Shown: in pieces, positions 19,588 to 27,838 of the stretch
Numbering within the stretch: position 1 is the stretch's first letter
Layout of the letters: every line of letters begins with the position of its first letter
NCBI RefSeq assembly: GCF_016887565.1
Contig: NZ_CP069396.1
Coordinates: 6,554,001-6,618,000 of the forward strand
Source: Archangium violaceum
GTDB taxonomy: Bacteria > Myxococcota > Myxococcia > Myxococcales > Myxococcaceae
Direction: 5' to 3'
Length of the DNA stretch: 64,000 bases
Made by a program: the position numbers and the translations under genes
The notes under the pieces: generated by a model
Databases searched by the model: none
The model's input: the letters and a program-made list of their open reading frames with translations, nothing else
What the model was told of the DNA's origin: nothing

Positions 19588-22500
19588 ATGACCCCGCTTC
19601 GAAAGATCTCACTCCTCGGCGCAGTGCTCCTCACCGTGGGAGGGCTTCACGCGACGCCGTCCGCCGCCGCGCAGGTGCCCGTGACCAACGCCGGCTTCGA
19701 GGCGCCCGGAACCTCGGGGCTGCCCGCGGGCTGGACGGTGAGCGGCGAGGGCCGGGTGACCTCCAGCGCGGAGGGCCGCTCCGAGGGCGCCAAGGGGCTC
19801 GTCATCGAGAACCCCGCCGGAGGCGCCGAGACCACCGTCCAGTCCCAGCCCGTGAAGCTCCAGGTGGGCCGCCTCTATCGGCTCAGCGCGTGGGTGAGGA
19901 CGCGCGGCGTGCGGGCGGATCCGCAAGCGCGCTACCCCACGGCGCTCGGCGCCTGCCTGTCGATGAAGAGCTTCCCCTTCACCAACAGCTCCCCGACGCT
20001 GGGCGCGGACCAGGACGGGCGCGTCTCGGTGCTCTTCTTCGCCGCACAGAGCACGGACCAGGTCCAGATGCACCTGGGCCGCAATGGCAAGGCCACCGGC
20101 ACCGCGTGGTTCGACGACGTGCGCCTGGAGGAGGTGGACGACATCACCACCTACATCCCGCTGGAGTCCGTGCGCTGGGCCGGCAAGGGCTTCCGCTACG
20201 ACGACGGCGGGTGGAAGTTCGTCCACATCGAGGGCGAGCCGTACGAGCGCGGCCTGCAGTACGGCCAGCTCATGGCGGACGACATCGTCGTCTTCATGGA
20301 GAAGCTGGGCTACCGCAAGAACCGCCAGGACTCGGCCAATGGCTGGGCGCAGCTCCGGCTGCTCACCGACTCGCTCTTCCTGCGCAAGTTCGAGCCCGAG
20401 TTCCTCGAGGAGATGAAGGGCATCGCGGACGGGGCCAACAAGGGCGGTGCGAAGTACAAGGATCGCGAGCTGGATCTGCTGGACGTGGTGACCCTCAACT
20501 CGGCGGTGGATCTGGCGCATCTCGAGGATGCGAACCGGGTGAGCGCCACGCCGCTGTCGGGGCGCACCTTCCTCAAGGGCGAGGACGAGACGAAGCGGGG
20601 AGGGGAGGGCGACCACTGCTCGTCCTTCGTGGCCACGAAGTCGGCGACCCAGGATGGCCAGCTCATCATGGCGCAGATCTTCATGTGGAACGGCTACACC
20701 GGCGTCCACTGGGACGTGGTGCTGGACGTGAAGCCGACGAAGGGCCACCGCTTCGTCCTGCAGACGTTCCCGGGCGGCATCCACAGCGGCTCGGACTGGC
20801 TGATGAACGACGCGGGCATCGTCATCGGGGAGACCACGGTGGAGCAGACGCCCTTCGAGCCCGACGGTACGCCCCAGAGCAACCGCAGCCGCAAGGCGAT
20901 CCAGTACGCCTCGTCGATCGACGACGTGGCCCGCATCATGTCGACGCGCAACAACGGCCTCTACACGAATGACTGGACGCTGGCGGACGTGAAGAGCGGC
21001 GAGGGCGCCTGCCTGTCGCTGGCCACGAAGAAGAGCCGGCTGTGGCGCACCGGCAGCCCCGGCAACCGCGCGGACACCCCGGGCAACCTCAAGGACTTCA
21101 TCTGGGCCAACAACAACAGCCGGGAGCTGGAGCTGCGCAAGGAGTACGTCGCCAACCCGCTGAATGCCCCGGTGGACCTGGCCTTCGACACCTGGAACCG
21201 GGACATCGCCTTCCAGGAGTACTACGAGAAGCACGGCAAGGGCGGCATCGACCTGGACAACGCCATCCGCGCCATGGCCTCCAGCCCCATCACCCGCTCC
21301 CACGCCTGTGATGCCAAGATCACCACCACCGAGATGGCGCGCCAGCTCATGTTCCTCGCGCACTTCGGAAAGCCCACCCAGCGCGAGAAGTTCGTGGGCA
21401 ACGGGCGCATCCTCATGGATTTCCCCGGCGCCATTCCCCACCTGTCGCTGGGCTACACCGCCTTCAGCCCCATCTACGTGGCGGACAAGCTGAAGGAGGC
21501 TCGTGCCCGCGCCCTCGCCCAGGAGACGAAGCTCCCCGAGCCCAAGCGGGAGCTCGACAAGGTGAAGGAGGCCCTGGGCTTCGACAAGAAGCTTCTCTGG
21601 TCCAACACCGTGTTCCCCGCCACGGACGGGGAGAACTGGCTGGTGAGTGGCTCGGCCGGCTACTGGTCCCTGCTGAAGGAGCTGCCGGACGCGGAGGACA
21701 AGGCCTTCGAGCAGCAGCGTGACGCGTTGGCGGATCTCAACGCCCGCTACCTCTACCTCGCCGCGCGCGAGGAGGACGTGGTGCCCGTGGCCGCGCGCAC
21801 CTCGTACAACCGCTATGGCACCTACGCCATCCCCCGCATCAAGGGCACCTTCCTGCTGCACCAGCTGCGGCTGCTGCTGGGCAATGCGTCCTTCTCCCGG
21901 GTGATGGGCGCCGTCCATGAGCGCTACGCCAACAAGAACATCACCACGGCGGACTTCGTCCGCACCGCGTCCCAGGTCGCGGGCCGGGAGCTCCAGCCCT
22001 TCGTGTCCCAGTGGATCGAGCGCGGGGGTCTGCCCTCGCCTCGCATCGTCGCCAGTACGACGAAGGCCCGCGACGGCTACGACGTGAAGCTGAAGGTGGA
22101 GCAGGCCGGCAAGCCCTACCACTTCGTCACCACCGTGGAGCTGCTCACCGCGAAGGGCTCGACGCTGGAGCGGGTGGAGGTGAAGGGCGCCAGCAGCACC
22201 TTCACCTTCCACGTGGCGGAGCGGCCGGTGCGCGTGGTGTTCAACCCCTCCAACGACATCCCCGTGCCGCGCGAGCGCTACCAGATCCTCTCCAACCCGT
22301 CCGATGACTTCAGCCGCCTGCTGCTCGTCCACGGCACGGCCCGCGAGGTGGAGTCCCAGCGCACGCTCACCCTGAACTTCCGCGACGCAATGGCCAACGC
22401 CTTCACCGAGGTGCTCGCCCCCGTGAAGCCCGACGCCGAGGTGACGGCTCAGGAACTGGCGGAGAAGGATCTGATCCTCCTGGGCAACGCCGAGGACAAC

Positions 22501-22851
22501 GCGCTGATGGCGCGGATCGCCGCGGAGAAGCAGCTGCCGGTGGAGCTCGGCCGGCGCTTCTTCCGGTGGCGGGGGAAGACCTACGGACGTCCCGATGACG
22601 GGCTCGCCGTGGCGCTGCCCAACCCCTGGAACCCGAAGCGGATCCTCTACCTCTACGTGGCCAACAGCGGCACGCAGCTCTGGCACATGACGCGCTCGAT
22701 CCACGAGGATCTGAAGGGCTGGGCCGTCTTCCGTGGCGGCGAGGTGCGCGGCAGCGGCTTCCACGACCTCGACGCGCTGGCGGTGGACCTGCCGGAGGAG
22801 GCCCCGGGTCCCAAGGTCCAGCCTCTCGGCTCGGCGGGCGCGGGAGACTGA
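19588..22851 (+). CDS. Secreted C45-type Ntn hydrolase fused to M1-peptidase-like region
   Basis: About 1087 residues, exported (signal peptide 1-28, ending SAAAQ). Residues 30-190 form a jelly-roll, CBM4/9-like module (TNAGFEAPG ... AWFDDVRLEEV). Residues 205-700 resemble the C45/phospholipase-B-like Ntn-hydrolase family: EPYERGLQYGQLM, GDHCSSFVATKSAT with candidate nucleophile Cys344, and SGSDWLMNDAGIVIGETT. Residues 700-850 match the C-terminal half of M1 aminopeptidases (helical FLLHQLRLLLG, TTADFVRTAS, FVSQWIERGGLPSP plus beta domain), but no HExxH zinc motif is present, so that part is probably structural. The ATG has GGAAGG 4 nt upstream. Substrate unknown: an amide of a lipid, peptide or beta-lactam-like compound. 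Confidence 0.7.
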   Translation: MTPLRKISLLGAVLLTVGGLHATPSAAAQVPVTNAGFEAPGTSGLPAGWTVSGEGRVTSSAEGRSEGAKGLVIENPAGGAETTVQSQPVKLQVGRLYRLSAWVRTRGVRADPQARYPTALGACLSMKSFPFTNSSPTLGADQDGRVSVLFFAAQSTDQVQMHLGRNGKATGTAWFDDVRLEEVDDITTYIPLESVRWAGKGFRYDDGGWKFVHIEGEPYERGLQYGQLMADDIVVFMEKLGYRKNRQDSANGWAQLRLLTDSLFLRKFEPEFLEEMKGIADGANKGGAKYKDRELDLLDVVTLNSAVDLAHLEDANRVSATPLSGRTFLKGEDETKRGGEGDHCSSFVATKSATQDGQLIMAQIFMWNGYTGVHWDVVLDVKPTKGHRFVLQTFPGGIHSGSDWLMNDAGIVIGETTVEQTPFEPDGTPQSNRSRKAIQYASSIDDVARIMSTRNNGLYTNDWTLADVKSGEGACLSLATKKSRLWRTGSPGNRADTPGNLKDFIWANNNSRELELRKEYVANPLNAPVDLAFDTWNRDIAFQEYYEKHGKGGIDLDNAIRAMASSPITRSHACDAKITTTEMARQLMFLAHFGKPTQREKFVGNGRILMDFPGAIPHLSLGYTAFSPIYVADKLKEARARALAQETKLPEPKRELDKVKEALGFDKKLLWSNTVFPATDGENWLVSGSAGYWSLLKELPDAEDKAFEQQRDALADLNARYLYLAAREEDVVPVAARTSYNRYGTYAIPRIKGTFLLHQLRLLLGNASFSRVMGAVHERYANKNITTADFVRTASQVAGRELQPFVSQWIERGGLPSPRIVASTTKARDGYDVKLKVEQAGKPYHFVTTVELLTAKGSTLERVEVKGASSTFTFHVAERPVRVVFNPSNDIPVPRERYQILSNPSDDFSRLLLVHGTAREVESQRTLTLNFRDAMANAFTEVLAPVKPDAEVTAQELAEKDLILLGNAEDNALMARIAAEKQLPVELGRRFFRWRGKTYGRPDDGLAVALPNPWNPKRILYLYVANSGTQLWHMTRSIHEDLKGWAVFRGGEVRGSGFHDLDALAVDLPEEAPGPKVQPLGSAGAGD

Positions 22852-22860
22852 GCGGACCCC

Positions 22861-24597
22861 ATGCCGCTCTTCCTCGCCCTGCCCGATGGCAGCCACGTGC
22901 CCCTGGAGAAGCCCGTGGTGTCCGTCGGCTCCGACTCCGCCTGTGACGTCGTCCTCCGGGAGCCGGGGGTGAAGCCCAGCCACGCGCTGCTCTTCCGGGA
23001 CGCGCGGGGCTGGACGGTGTCCGCCGCGTCCAAGGGCTGTGAGCTGCGCGTGCGCAACAAGCGCGTGGAGCTGTCACCACTCGCTCCGGGCGAGTCCTTC
23101 TCCGTGGGGCGCTGCACCCTCACCCTGATCTCCTCCGAAGCGGCCTCGCCAGTCGCGGGCTCCGTACCGGAAGGGGCCCCGGGTGGACGGCTGGTGGCGG
23201 TGCTGACGGGCTTCGCCTCGCGGCTGATGGTCCAGCGGCCCACCGTGGAGCTCCTGGACGAGGTCATGCGCGGGCTCGCGGAGGTGGCGGACGCGGACGT
23301 GGGCTTCCTCGTGTCGGCGGAGGGGACGCGGCGCCATGTGCTGTGCTCCACCGGGCCGGTGCCGGAGGCGGCGGTGGTGGACAGCCTGGTGGATCAGGTG
23401 GTGGCCTCGGGTGCTCCCGTCCTCGTATCGGACGTGGCCGCGGACGCCGCGCTGGCCGGGGCTCCCAGTGTCGTGGCCCTGCGCCTCACCTCCGCCCTGG
23501 TGCTGCCCCTGCGCGGGGGGACGGCGCCGCTGTCCGCCGTGTACCTCGGACGGCGCGTGGGCCGCCCACCGTTCTCCCCTCGGGAGCTGGAAGAGGCCAT
23601 GGCCCTGTCCTCGCTGGCGGCGCTGCTGCTGGCCACCTCGCGCGAGTTGATGGAGCTGCGCACACGGGTGGACAGCCTCACGCAGCGCATCGAAGCGGCT
23701 ACCTTCGAGGGGATCATCGGTGAGTCGCCTTCCATGCGCGCGCTGTACCGGCAGGTGGAGCGCCTGGGGCCCACCTCGCTCCACGTGCTCATCCAGGGTG
23801 AGACGGGCACGGGCAAGGAGGAGGTGGCGAAGGCGCTGCACCGGCGCAGTGGACGGCGCGGGCGGCTGGTGGCCATCAACTGCGCGGCCCTCCCCGAGTC
23901 GCTCATCGAGCGGGAGCTGTTCGGCCACGTGAAGGGCGCCTTCTCGGGGGCGGGGACGGACCGGCCCGGGCTGGTGGAGGCCGCGGACGGCGGCACGCTC
24001 TTCCTGGACGAGATCGGGGACATGCCGCTGTCGCTCCAGTCCCGCCTGTTGCGCGTGGTGCAGGAGCGCGAGGTGACGCGGCTGGGGGAGAACCATCCGC
24101 GCAAGGTGGACATGCGCGTGGTGTCGGCCACGCACCGGTCCCTCGAGGCCCTGGTGGCGGAGGGCCGCTTCCGCGGCGACCTGCGCTACCGCCTGGACGA
24201 GGTGCGCGTGGAGGTGCCGCCCCTGCGCGAGCGGGGCGACGACGTGCTGCTCATCGCCCACCATGTGCTGAGCCGCGAGGGCCGGCGCGCGCGGGGCTTC
24301 ACCCAGAAGGCCACGGAGGCCCTGCTCGGCCATCCCTTCCCGGGCAACGTGCGCGAGCTGGTGTCGCGGGTGCGGCGCGCGGCGATCCTCGCCTCGGGAG
24401 AGCTGATCGGTCCCGAGGACCTGGAGCTGGGAGGGGACACGGCGCCGCTGGTGCCACTGGAGGAGGCGCGCGAGGCCTTCGTTCAGCGCTACGTGCGCGA
24501 GGCCATCGCCCGGAGCGGCGGCAGCAAGAAGGACGCGGCGCAGGCCCTCGGCATCGGTCTGCGCTCGATCTTCCGCTACCTGGGCGAGGACTCCTGA
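22861..24597 (+). CDS. Sigma-54-dependent activator with FHA and GAF domains
   Basis: A 578-residue bacterial enhancer-binding protein. The N-terminal FHA domain (residues 1-92; VSVGSDSACDVVL, PSHALLF) reads phosphothreonine. A GAF-like sensor spans about 115-260. The AAA+ domain (285-520) has Walker A GETGTGKEE, the sigma-54 contact loop GAFSGA in place of the usual GAFTGA, and Walker B TLFLDEIGD. A Fis-type HTH ends the protein (SKKDAAQALGIGLRSIFRYL). The FHA domain implies control by a Ser/Thr kinase; one is encoded at 25208. It begins 9 bp after the preceding gene, so it may be co-transcribed with it. Confidence 0.92.
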   Translation: MPLFLALPDGSHVPLEKPVVSVGSDSACDVVLREPGVKPSHALLFRDARGWTVSAASKGCELRVRNKRVELSPLAPGESFSVGRCTLTLISSEAASPVAGSVPEGAPGGRLVAVLTGFASRLMVQRPTVELLDEVMRGLAEVADADVGFLVSAEGTRRHVLCSTGPVPEAAVVDSLVDQVVASGAPVLVSDVAADAALAGAPSVVALRLTSALVLPLRGGTAPLSAVYLGRRVGRPPFSPRELEEAMALSSLAALLLATSRELMELRTRVDSLTQRIEAATFEGIIGESPSMRALYRQVERLGPTSLHVLIQGETGTGKEEVAKALHRRSGRRGRLVAINCAALPESLIERELFGHVKGAFSGAGTDRPGLVEAADGGTLFLDEIGDMPLSLQSRLLRVVQEREVTRLGENHPRKVDMRVVSATHRSLEALVAEGRFRGDLRYRLDEVRVEVPPLRERGDDVLLIAHHVLSREGRRARGFTQKATEALLGHPFPGNVRELVSRVRRAAILASGELIGPEDLELGGDTAPLVPLEEAREAFVQRYVREAIARSGGSKKDAAQALGIGLRSIFRYLGEDS

Positions 24598-24611
24598 CCT
24601 GGAGTATTCCT

Positions 24612-25157
24612 GTGCACTGCATGCACCGACTCGTCCGACTCGTGGTGCCGCTCGCTCTCGTGACCGTGCTGGGCTGTCCTCTGGACATCGAGGTCCGGGA
24701 GCCGCCGCTGGACACCGACGCGGGACCGCGGGCGTGCGTGAAGGACCAGGACTGTCCGGAGGGACAGCGCTGCGACGACGCCTATTCGGACAACCACTGT
24801 GAGCCAGGTCCCCGGGTCACCCAGTCGTGCACGGGAGATTTCACGTGCTCCTACCTGGCCTCCTGTGTGGAGGGCCGTTGTGAGCTGGGCTGCCTGGGCG
24901 GTCGCTGCCGGCCGGGCTACCAGTGCGCTCCGGACAGGGAATGCGTCGAGGCCTGTTCCGAAGGGGCCCCCACGAAGCTCGGTGACTACTGCGACGGCTC
25001 CACCGACTGCGGCCGCTGTGGCTTCTGCGTGGCGCTCTCCGGGAGTGGAGAGAAACGATGTCACCAGCCGTGCACGTCCGACACGGAGTGTGGAGGTGAA
25101 ACGGGGGCGTGCCAGAAGGTGACGAACAGCACGCTGCACGTCTGCCGCCTGCCATGA
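24612..25157 (+). CDS. Cysteine-rich secreted lipoprotein, unknown function
   Basis: A 181-residue protein with a lipoprotein signal peptide (RLVRLVVPLALVTVLGC, lipobox VLGC). The mature part has about 24 Cys in EGF/Dickkopf-like spacing (QDCPEGQRCDD, TCSYLASCVEGRCELGC), suggesting a disulfide-rich surface protein anchored in the envelope. Such Cys-rich lipoproteins are frequent in myxobacteria and I cannot assign a function. GTG 24612 is favoured by GGAG 7 nt upstream; ATG 24621 is the alternative. It sits between an EBP and a kinase gene in the same direction. Confidence 0.75.
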   Translation: MHCMHRLVRLVVPLALVTVLGCPLDIEVREPPLDTDAGPRACVKDQDCPEGQRCDDAYSDNHCEPGPRVTQSCTGDFTCSYLASCVEGRCELGCLGGRCRPGYQCAPDRECVEACSEGAPTKLGDYCDGSTDCGRCGFCVALSGSGEKRCHQPCTSDTECGGETGACQKVTNSTLHVCRLP

Positions 25158-25207
25158 TCAGTGGGTGATTGCTGGGGTGAAATGGGCTCTCGTAGGATGG
25201 ACCCGAG

Positions 25208-26869
25208 ATGACGGACGAACTGCTGGCCGGCCGCTACCAGTTGGAACAGGAGCTGGGGCGAGGAGGCATGGCCACGGTCTTCCTGGCCCGGGACACGAGG
25301 TTGGCGCGCCGGGTGGCGGTCAAGGTGATGCATCCGGGCGAGGATGGGCGCCGCGCCGAGCGCTTCCGCCGGGAGGCAGAGCTGGTGGCCTCCATCAAGC
25401 ACCCCCACGTGCTGGAGATTCACGACTTCGGCGAGGACGCCCGCCGGGGGCCCTTCCTCGTGTGCGAGTGGGTGCAGGGCGAGGACCTGCGCGCGTTGGC
25501 GCAGCGGCTCGCGCCCGTGCCGCCCGAGGTGGCGGCCGTGCTGTGCTGGACGCTGGCGCAGGCGCTGGGCGAGGCGCACGCACACGGCGTGGTGCACCGG
25601 GACGTGAAGCCGGAGAACGTGCTCGTGTCCCGGAGCGGAGCATTGAAGCTGGCGGACTTCGGCATCGCCGCGGTGGCCGATGACGAGCGGCTGACGAGCA
25701 CCGGCACCGTCACGGGCTCGCTCGCGTACATGGCACCCGAGCGCCTGGATACGGGCGCTTTCTCACCGGCCTCGGACGTCTACGCGGTGGGAGTCCTCCT
25801 CTTCGAGTTGTGCGCCGGGACGACGCCGCACGCGGGCAAGGGGAGCGCGCACCTGGTGACCTCGGTGATGACGCGGGACGCGCCCCGGCTCGTGGATGTC
25901 GTGCCCGGCACGCCCGAGCCGCTGGGCGAGCTGGTGGCCCGATGCCTGGCCCGGGATGCACGCGACCGGCCCCAGAACGGCGCGGAGCTGGCCGAGCTCC
26001 TGGAAGAGGTGGTGAGTCACATCGCCGGACCTCCCGCCGAGGTCTCTCGTAACTTCTTCCGGGATCCGGTGGGCGAGGCCGCGCGGTGGCGAGAGGTCCA
26101 GTTCGAGCGGTTGCTGAGCGCGGGCCGCGCGTTGCTCGCGAAGGGGGAGGGGGCTCGGGCCGCGAAGCTGCTCAATGAGGCCCTGGCGCTCCGTCCGGAC
26201 TCCGCCGAGGTGGGCGAGTTGCTGCGCGCGCGTCCGCCGGCACGCCGTTCGCGGGCGCTCGTGGGAGGCGCAGTGCTGGTGGGCCTCCTCGCGATTCTTG
26301 GCATCTGGGGTTGGGCACGACACCGGGACGTGGTGCCGGAGGAGGTCGTGGCGACGGCTCCTGTTCCTCCCGAGCGCGCGTCCCCATCAACCCCCGCCCC
26401 CGAGCCCGTTCCGAAGCCCATCTCCGAGCCAGTTCCAGAGCCGGTCCCGGAGAAGAAGGCCACTCCCGATCCCGCGGAGCCGGTCGTTCGCGCCACTCGG
26501 GCCCAGACGCCTCGCCCGGTCCCGCCGAAGCGGACGGAGCCCCCGGCCGCCCGCCCCACGAGTCCGCCTCCGGTGGAATCGCCTCCTGTTCCAGCGGCGT
26601 CGTCTCCTGTCACGGGAGAGCCCTCGCCGGAGTCCCAGGTGCCCGCGACGTTGCGCGTGGTGGTGCGCCCCTGGGCCGAGGTGTTCGTGGATGGGCAGAG
26701 CCGGGGCTACACGCCCCGGGTGCGCGAGCTGCGCCTGTCGCCGGGCACGCACCGGCTGCGCCTGGAAAATCCGATGTGTGCTCCCATCGAGGAAGTCCTT
26801 CAGGTGTTCGCGGGCGAGTCGGTGTCGCGCGAGCTGACCCTGCGGGAGTGCAAGGAGGCCTCGCCATGA
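25208..26869 (+). CDS. Membrane Ser/Thr protein kinase with PEGA-like C-terminus
   Basis: A 553-residue Hanks-type kinase. The glycine loop is GRGGMATVF, catalytic Lys39 is in VAVKVM, the catalytic loop is HRDVKPEN (Asp132), then DFG and APERL. Every key residue is intact, so it should be active. A helical, TPR-like cytosolic segment (about 285-345) precedes one TM helix (about 350-370, ALVGGAVLVGLLAILGIWG). A Pro/Glu-rich periplasmic stalk follows, then a PEGA-like beta domain (LRVVVRPWAEVFVDGQ ... LSPGTHRLRLEN). It overlaps the next gene by 4 bp, and the FHA-EBP upstream is a possible phosphorylation target. Confidence 0.92.
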   Translation: MTDELLAGRYQLEQELGRGGMATVFLARDTRLARRVAVKVMHPGEDGRRAERFRREAELVASIKHPHVLEIHDFGEDARRGPFLVCEWVQGEDLRALAQRLAPVPPEVAAVLCWTLAQALGEAHAHGVVHRDVKPENVLVSRSGALKLADFGIAAVADDERLTSTGTVTGSLAYMAPERLDTGAFSPASDVYAVGVLLFELCAGTTPHAGKGSAHLVTSVMTRDAPRLVDVVPGTPEPLGELVARCLARDARDRPQNGAELAELLEEVVSHIAGPPAEVSRNFFRDPVGEAARWREVQFERLLSAGRALLAKGEGARAAKLLNEALALRPDSAEVGELLRARPPARRSRALVGGAVLVGLLAILGIWGWARHRDVVPEEVVATAPVPPERASPSTPAPEPVPKPISEPVPEPVPEKKATPDPAEPVVRATRAQTPRPVPPKRTEPPAARPTSPPPVESPPVPAASSPVTGEPSPESQVPATLRVVVRPWAEVFVDGQSRGYTPRVRELRLSPGTHRLRLENPMCAPIEEVLQVFAGESVSRELTLRECKEASP

Positions 26870-27609
26870 TGGCGCTCGTGGTGTCCCTGGTGCTGTCGTC
26901 CTCCCCGGTGCTGGAGCCGGCCCGCGAGGCGTATCAGGCCGGAGAAATGACGAAGGCCCGCGCCGAGCTGGAAGCGCTGCTCTACCCGTTGCGGTTGAAC
27001 GACACCGCCGAGGAGGCCGAGGCCCACCTGCTACTGGCGGCCACGTTCCACGCGCAGGAGGATCCGGAACGCGCGGAGCGCGAGGTGATCCAGGGACTGG
27101 CGGCGAGCCCTGGCGTGAAGCTGGACCCGCTGCTCTATCCACCGGACTTCATCGCCTTCGTGGAGCGGGTGCGCGGCCTGCACTCGGCGAGCATCTCCGA
27201 GCTGGCCGAGCGGCGCCGCCGCCCCGTGCTCGAGCCCCCGGCGCGTCCCCAGCCCTCGGAGGTGGAGCTGGCGCTCCAGCCGCGACGACAGCCGCCCTCG
27301 CGGGGCTGGTACCTGGTGCCCTTTGGCGTGGGCCACTTCGTGCACCAGCGGGAGACGAAGGGCACGGTGCTGGCGGTGACGCAGGGGACGTCCTTCGTGG
27401 TGTCCGCGGTCTCGCTCGGCACGGCGCTGGCGCTGCGCGGCCCCGACGGCAAGTACACCCCCGAGGACGCGTCCACGGCCCGGGGGCTCAACGTCTCCTA
27501 TCTGGTGGGGGCGTATGCCTTCGCCGCGCTCTACGCCTATGGCGTGCTGGACGGGCTCGTCTTCACGCCAGAGGAGCAGGTGCTTCGCGGCGCCCAGGAC
27601 GGAAACTGA
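26866..27609 (+). CDS. Secreted/membrane TPR-like protein of unknown function
   Basis: A 247-residue protein translationally coupled to the kinase (ATGA overlap; GGAGG 8 nt before ATG 26866). A short hydrophobic N-terminus (MMALVVSLVLSSSPV) suggests export. Residues 15-85 read as TPR-like helices (AREAYQAGEMTKARAELEALL, HLLLAATFHAQEDPERAE). The C-terminal part has two hydrophobic segments (about 175-190 and 210-230), so it may be membrane-embedded. It probably works with the kinase's periplasmic part as sensor or scaffold. Confidence 0.75.
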   Translation: MMALVVSLVLSSSPVLEPAREAYQAGEMTKARAELEALLYPLRLNDTAEEAEAHLLLAATFHAQEDPERAEREVIQGLAASPGVKLDPLLYPPDFIAFVERVRGLHSASISELAERRRRPVLEPPARPQPSEVELALQPRRQPPSRGWYLVPFGVGHFVHQRETKGTVLAVTQGTSFVVSAVSLGTALALRGPDGKYTPEDASTARGLNVSYLVGAYAFAALYAYGVLDGLVFTPEEQVLRGAQDGN

Positions 27610-27659
27610 CCGCCGTGCCATCTAGTCGACTGCCCGCGAAGCTTTTGGACATAGTCGGC

Positions 27660-27830
27660 TGTGGTCCTGCCAGCGAGAGAGGACCTTCCGGCCGCACTCG
27701 GCTCGAACTGGTCTGACTATCGGACCAGTTGCTTGAACTCGCGCCCGGAAGCCGACCCTCTCTACCTGGCTCAGTACGTAGGGAGGGCCGTGCGGAAACG
27801 CTCCGCACGACCTCCGCCGCACCAACAACG
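27660..27830. repeat. Dispersed palindromic repeat, copy A
   Basis: Intergenic sequence (27610-27838 has no supported gene) centred on an interrupted palindrome at 27714-27738 (AACTGGTC ... GGACCAGTT). It shares this core and flanks (ACCTTCCGG to its left, ACCTGGCT to its right) with copy B at 48060-48200, 20 kb away. It lies downstream of a Ser/Thr-kinase gene pair. Confidence 0.7.
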
Positions 27831-27838
27831 TCAACGTC

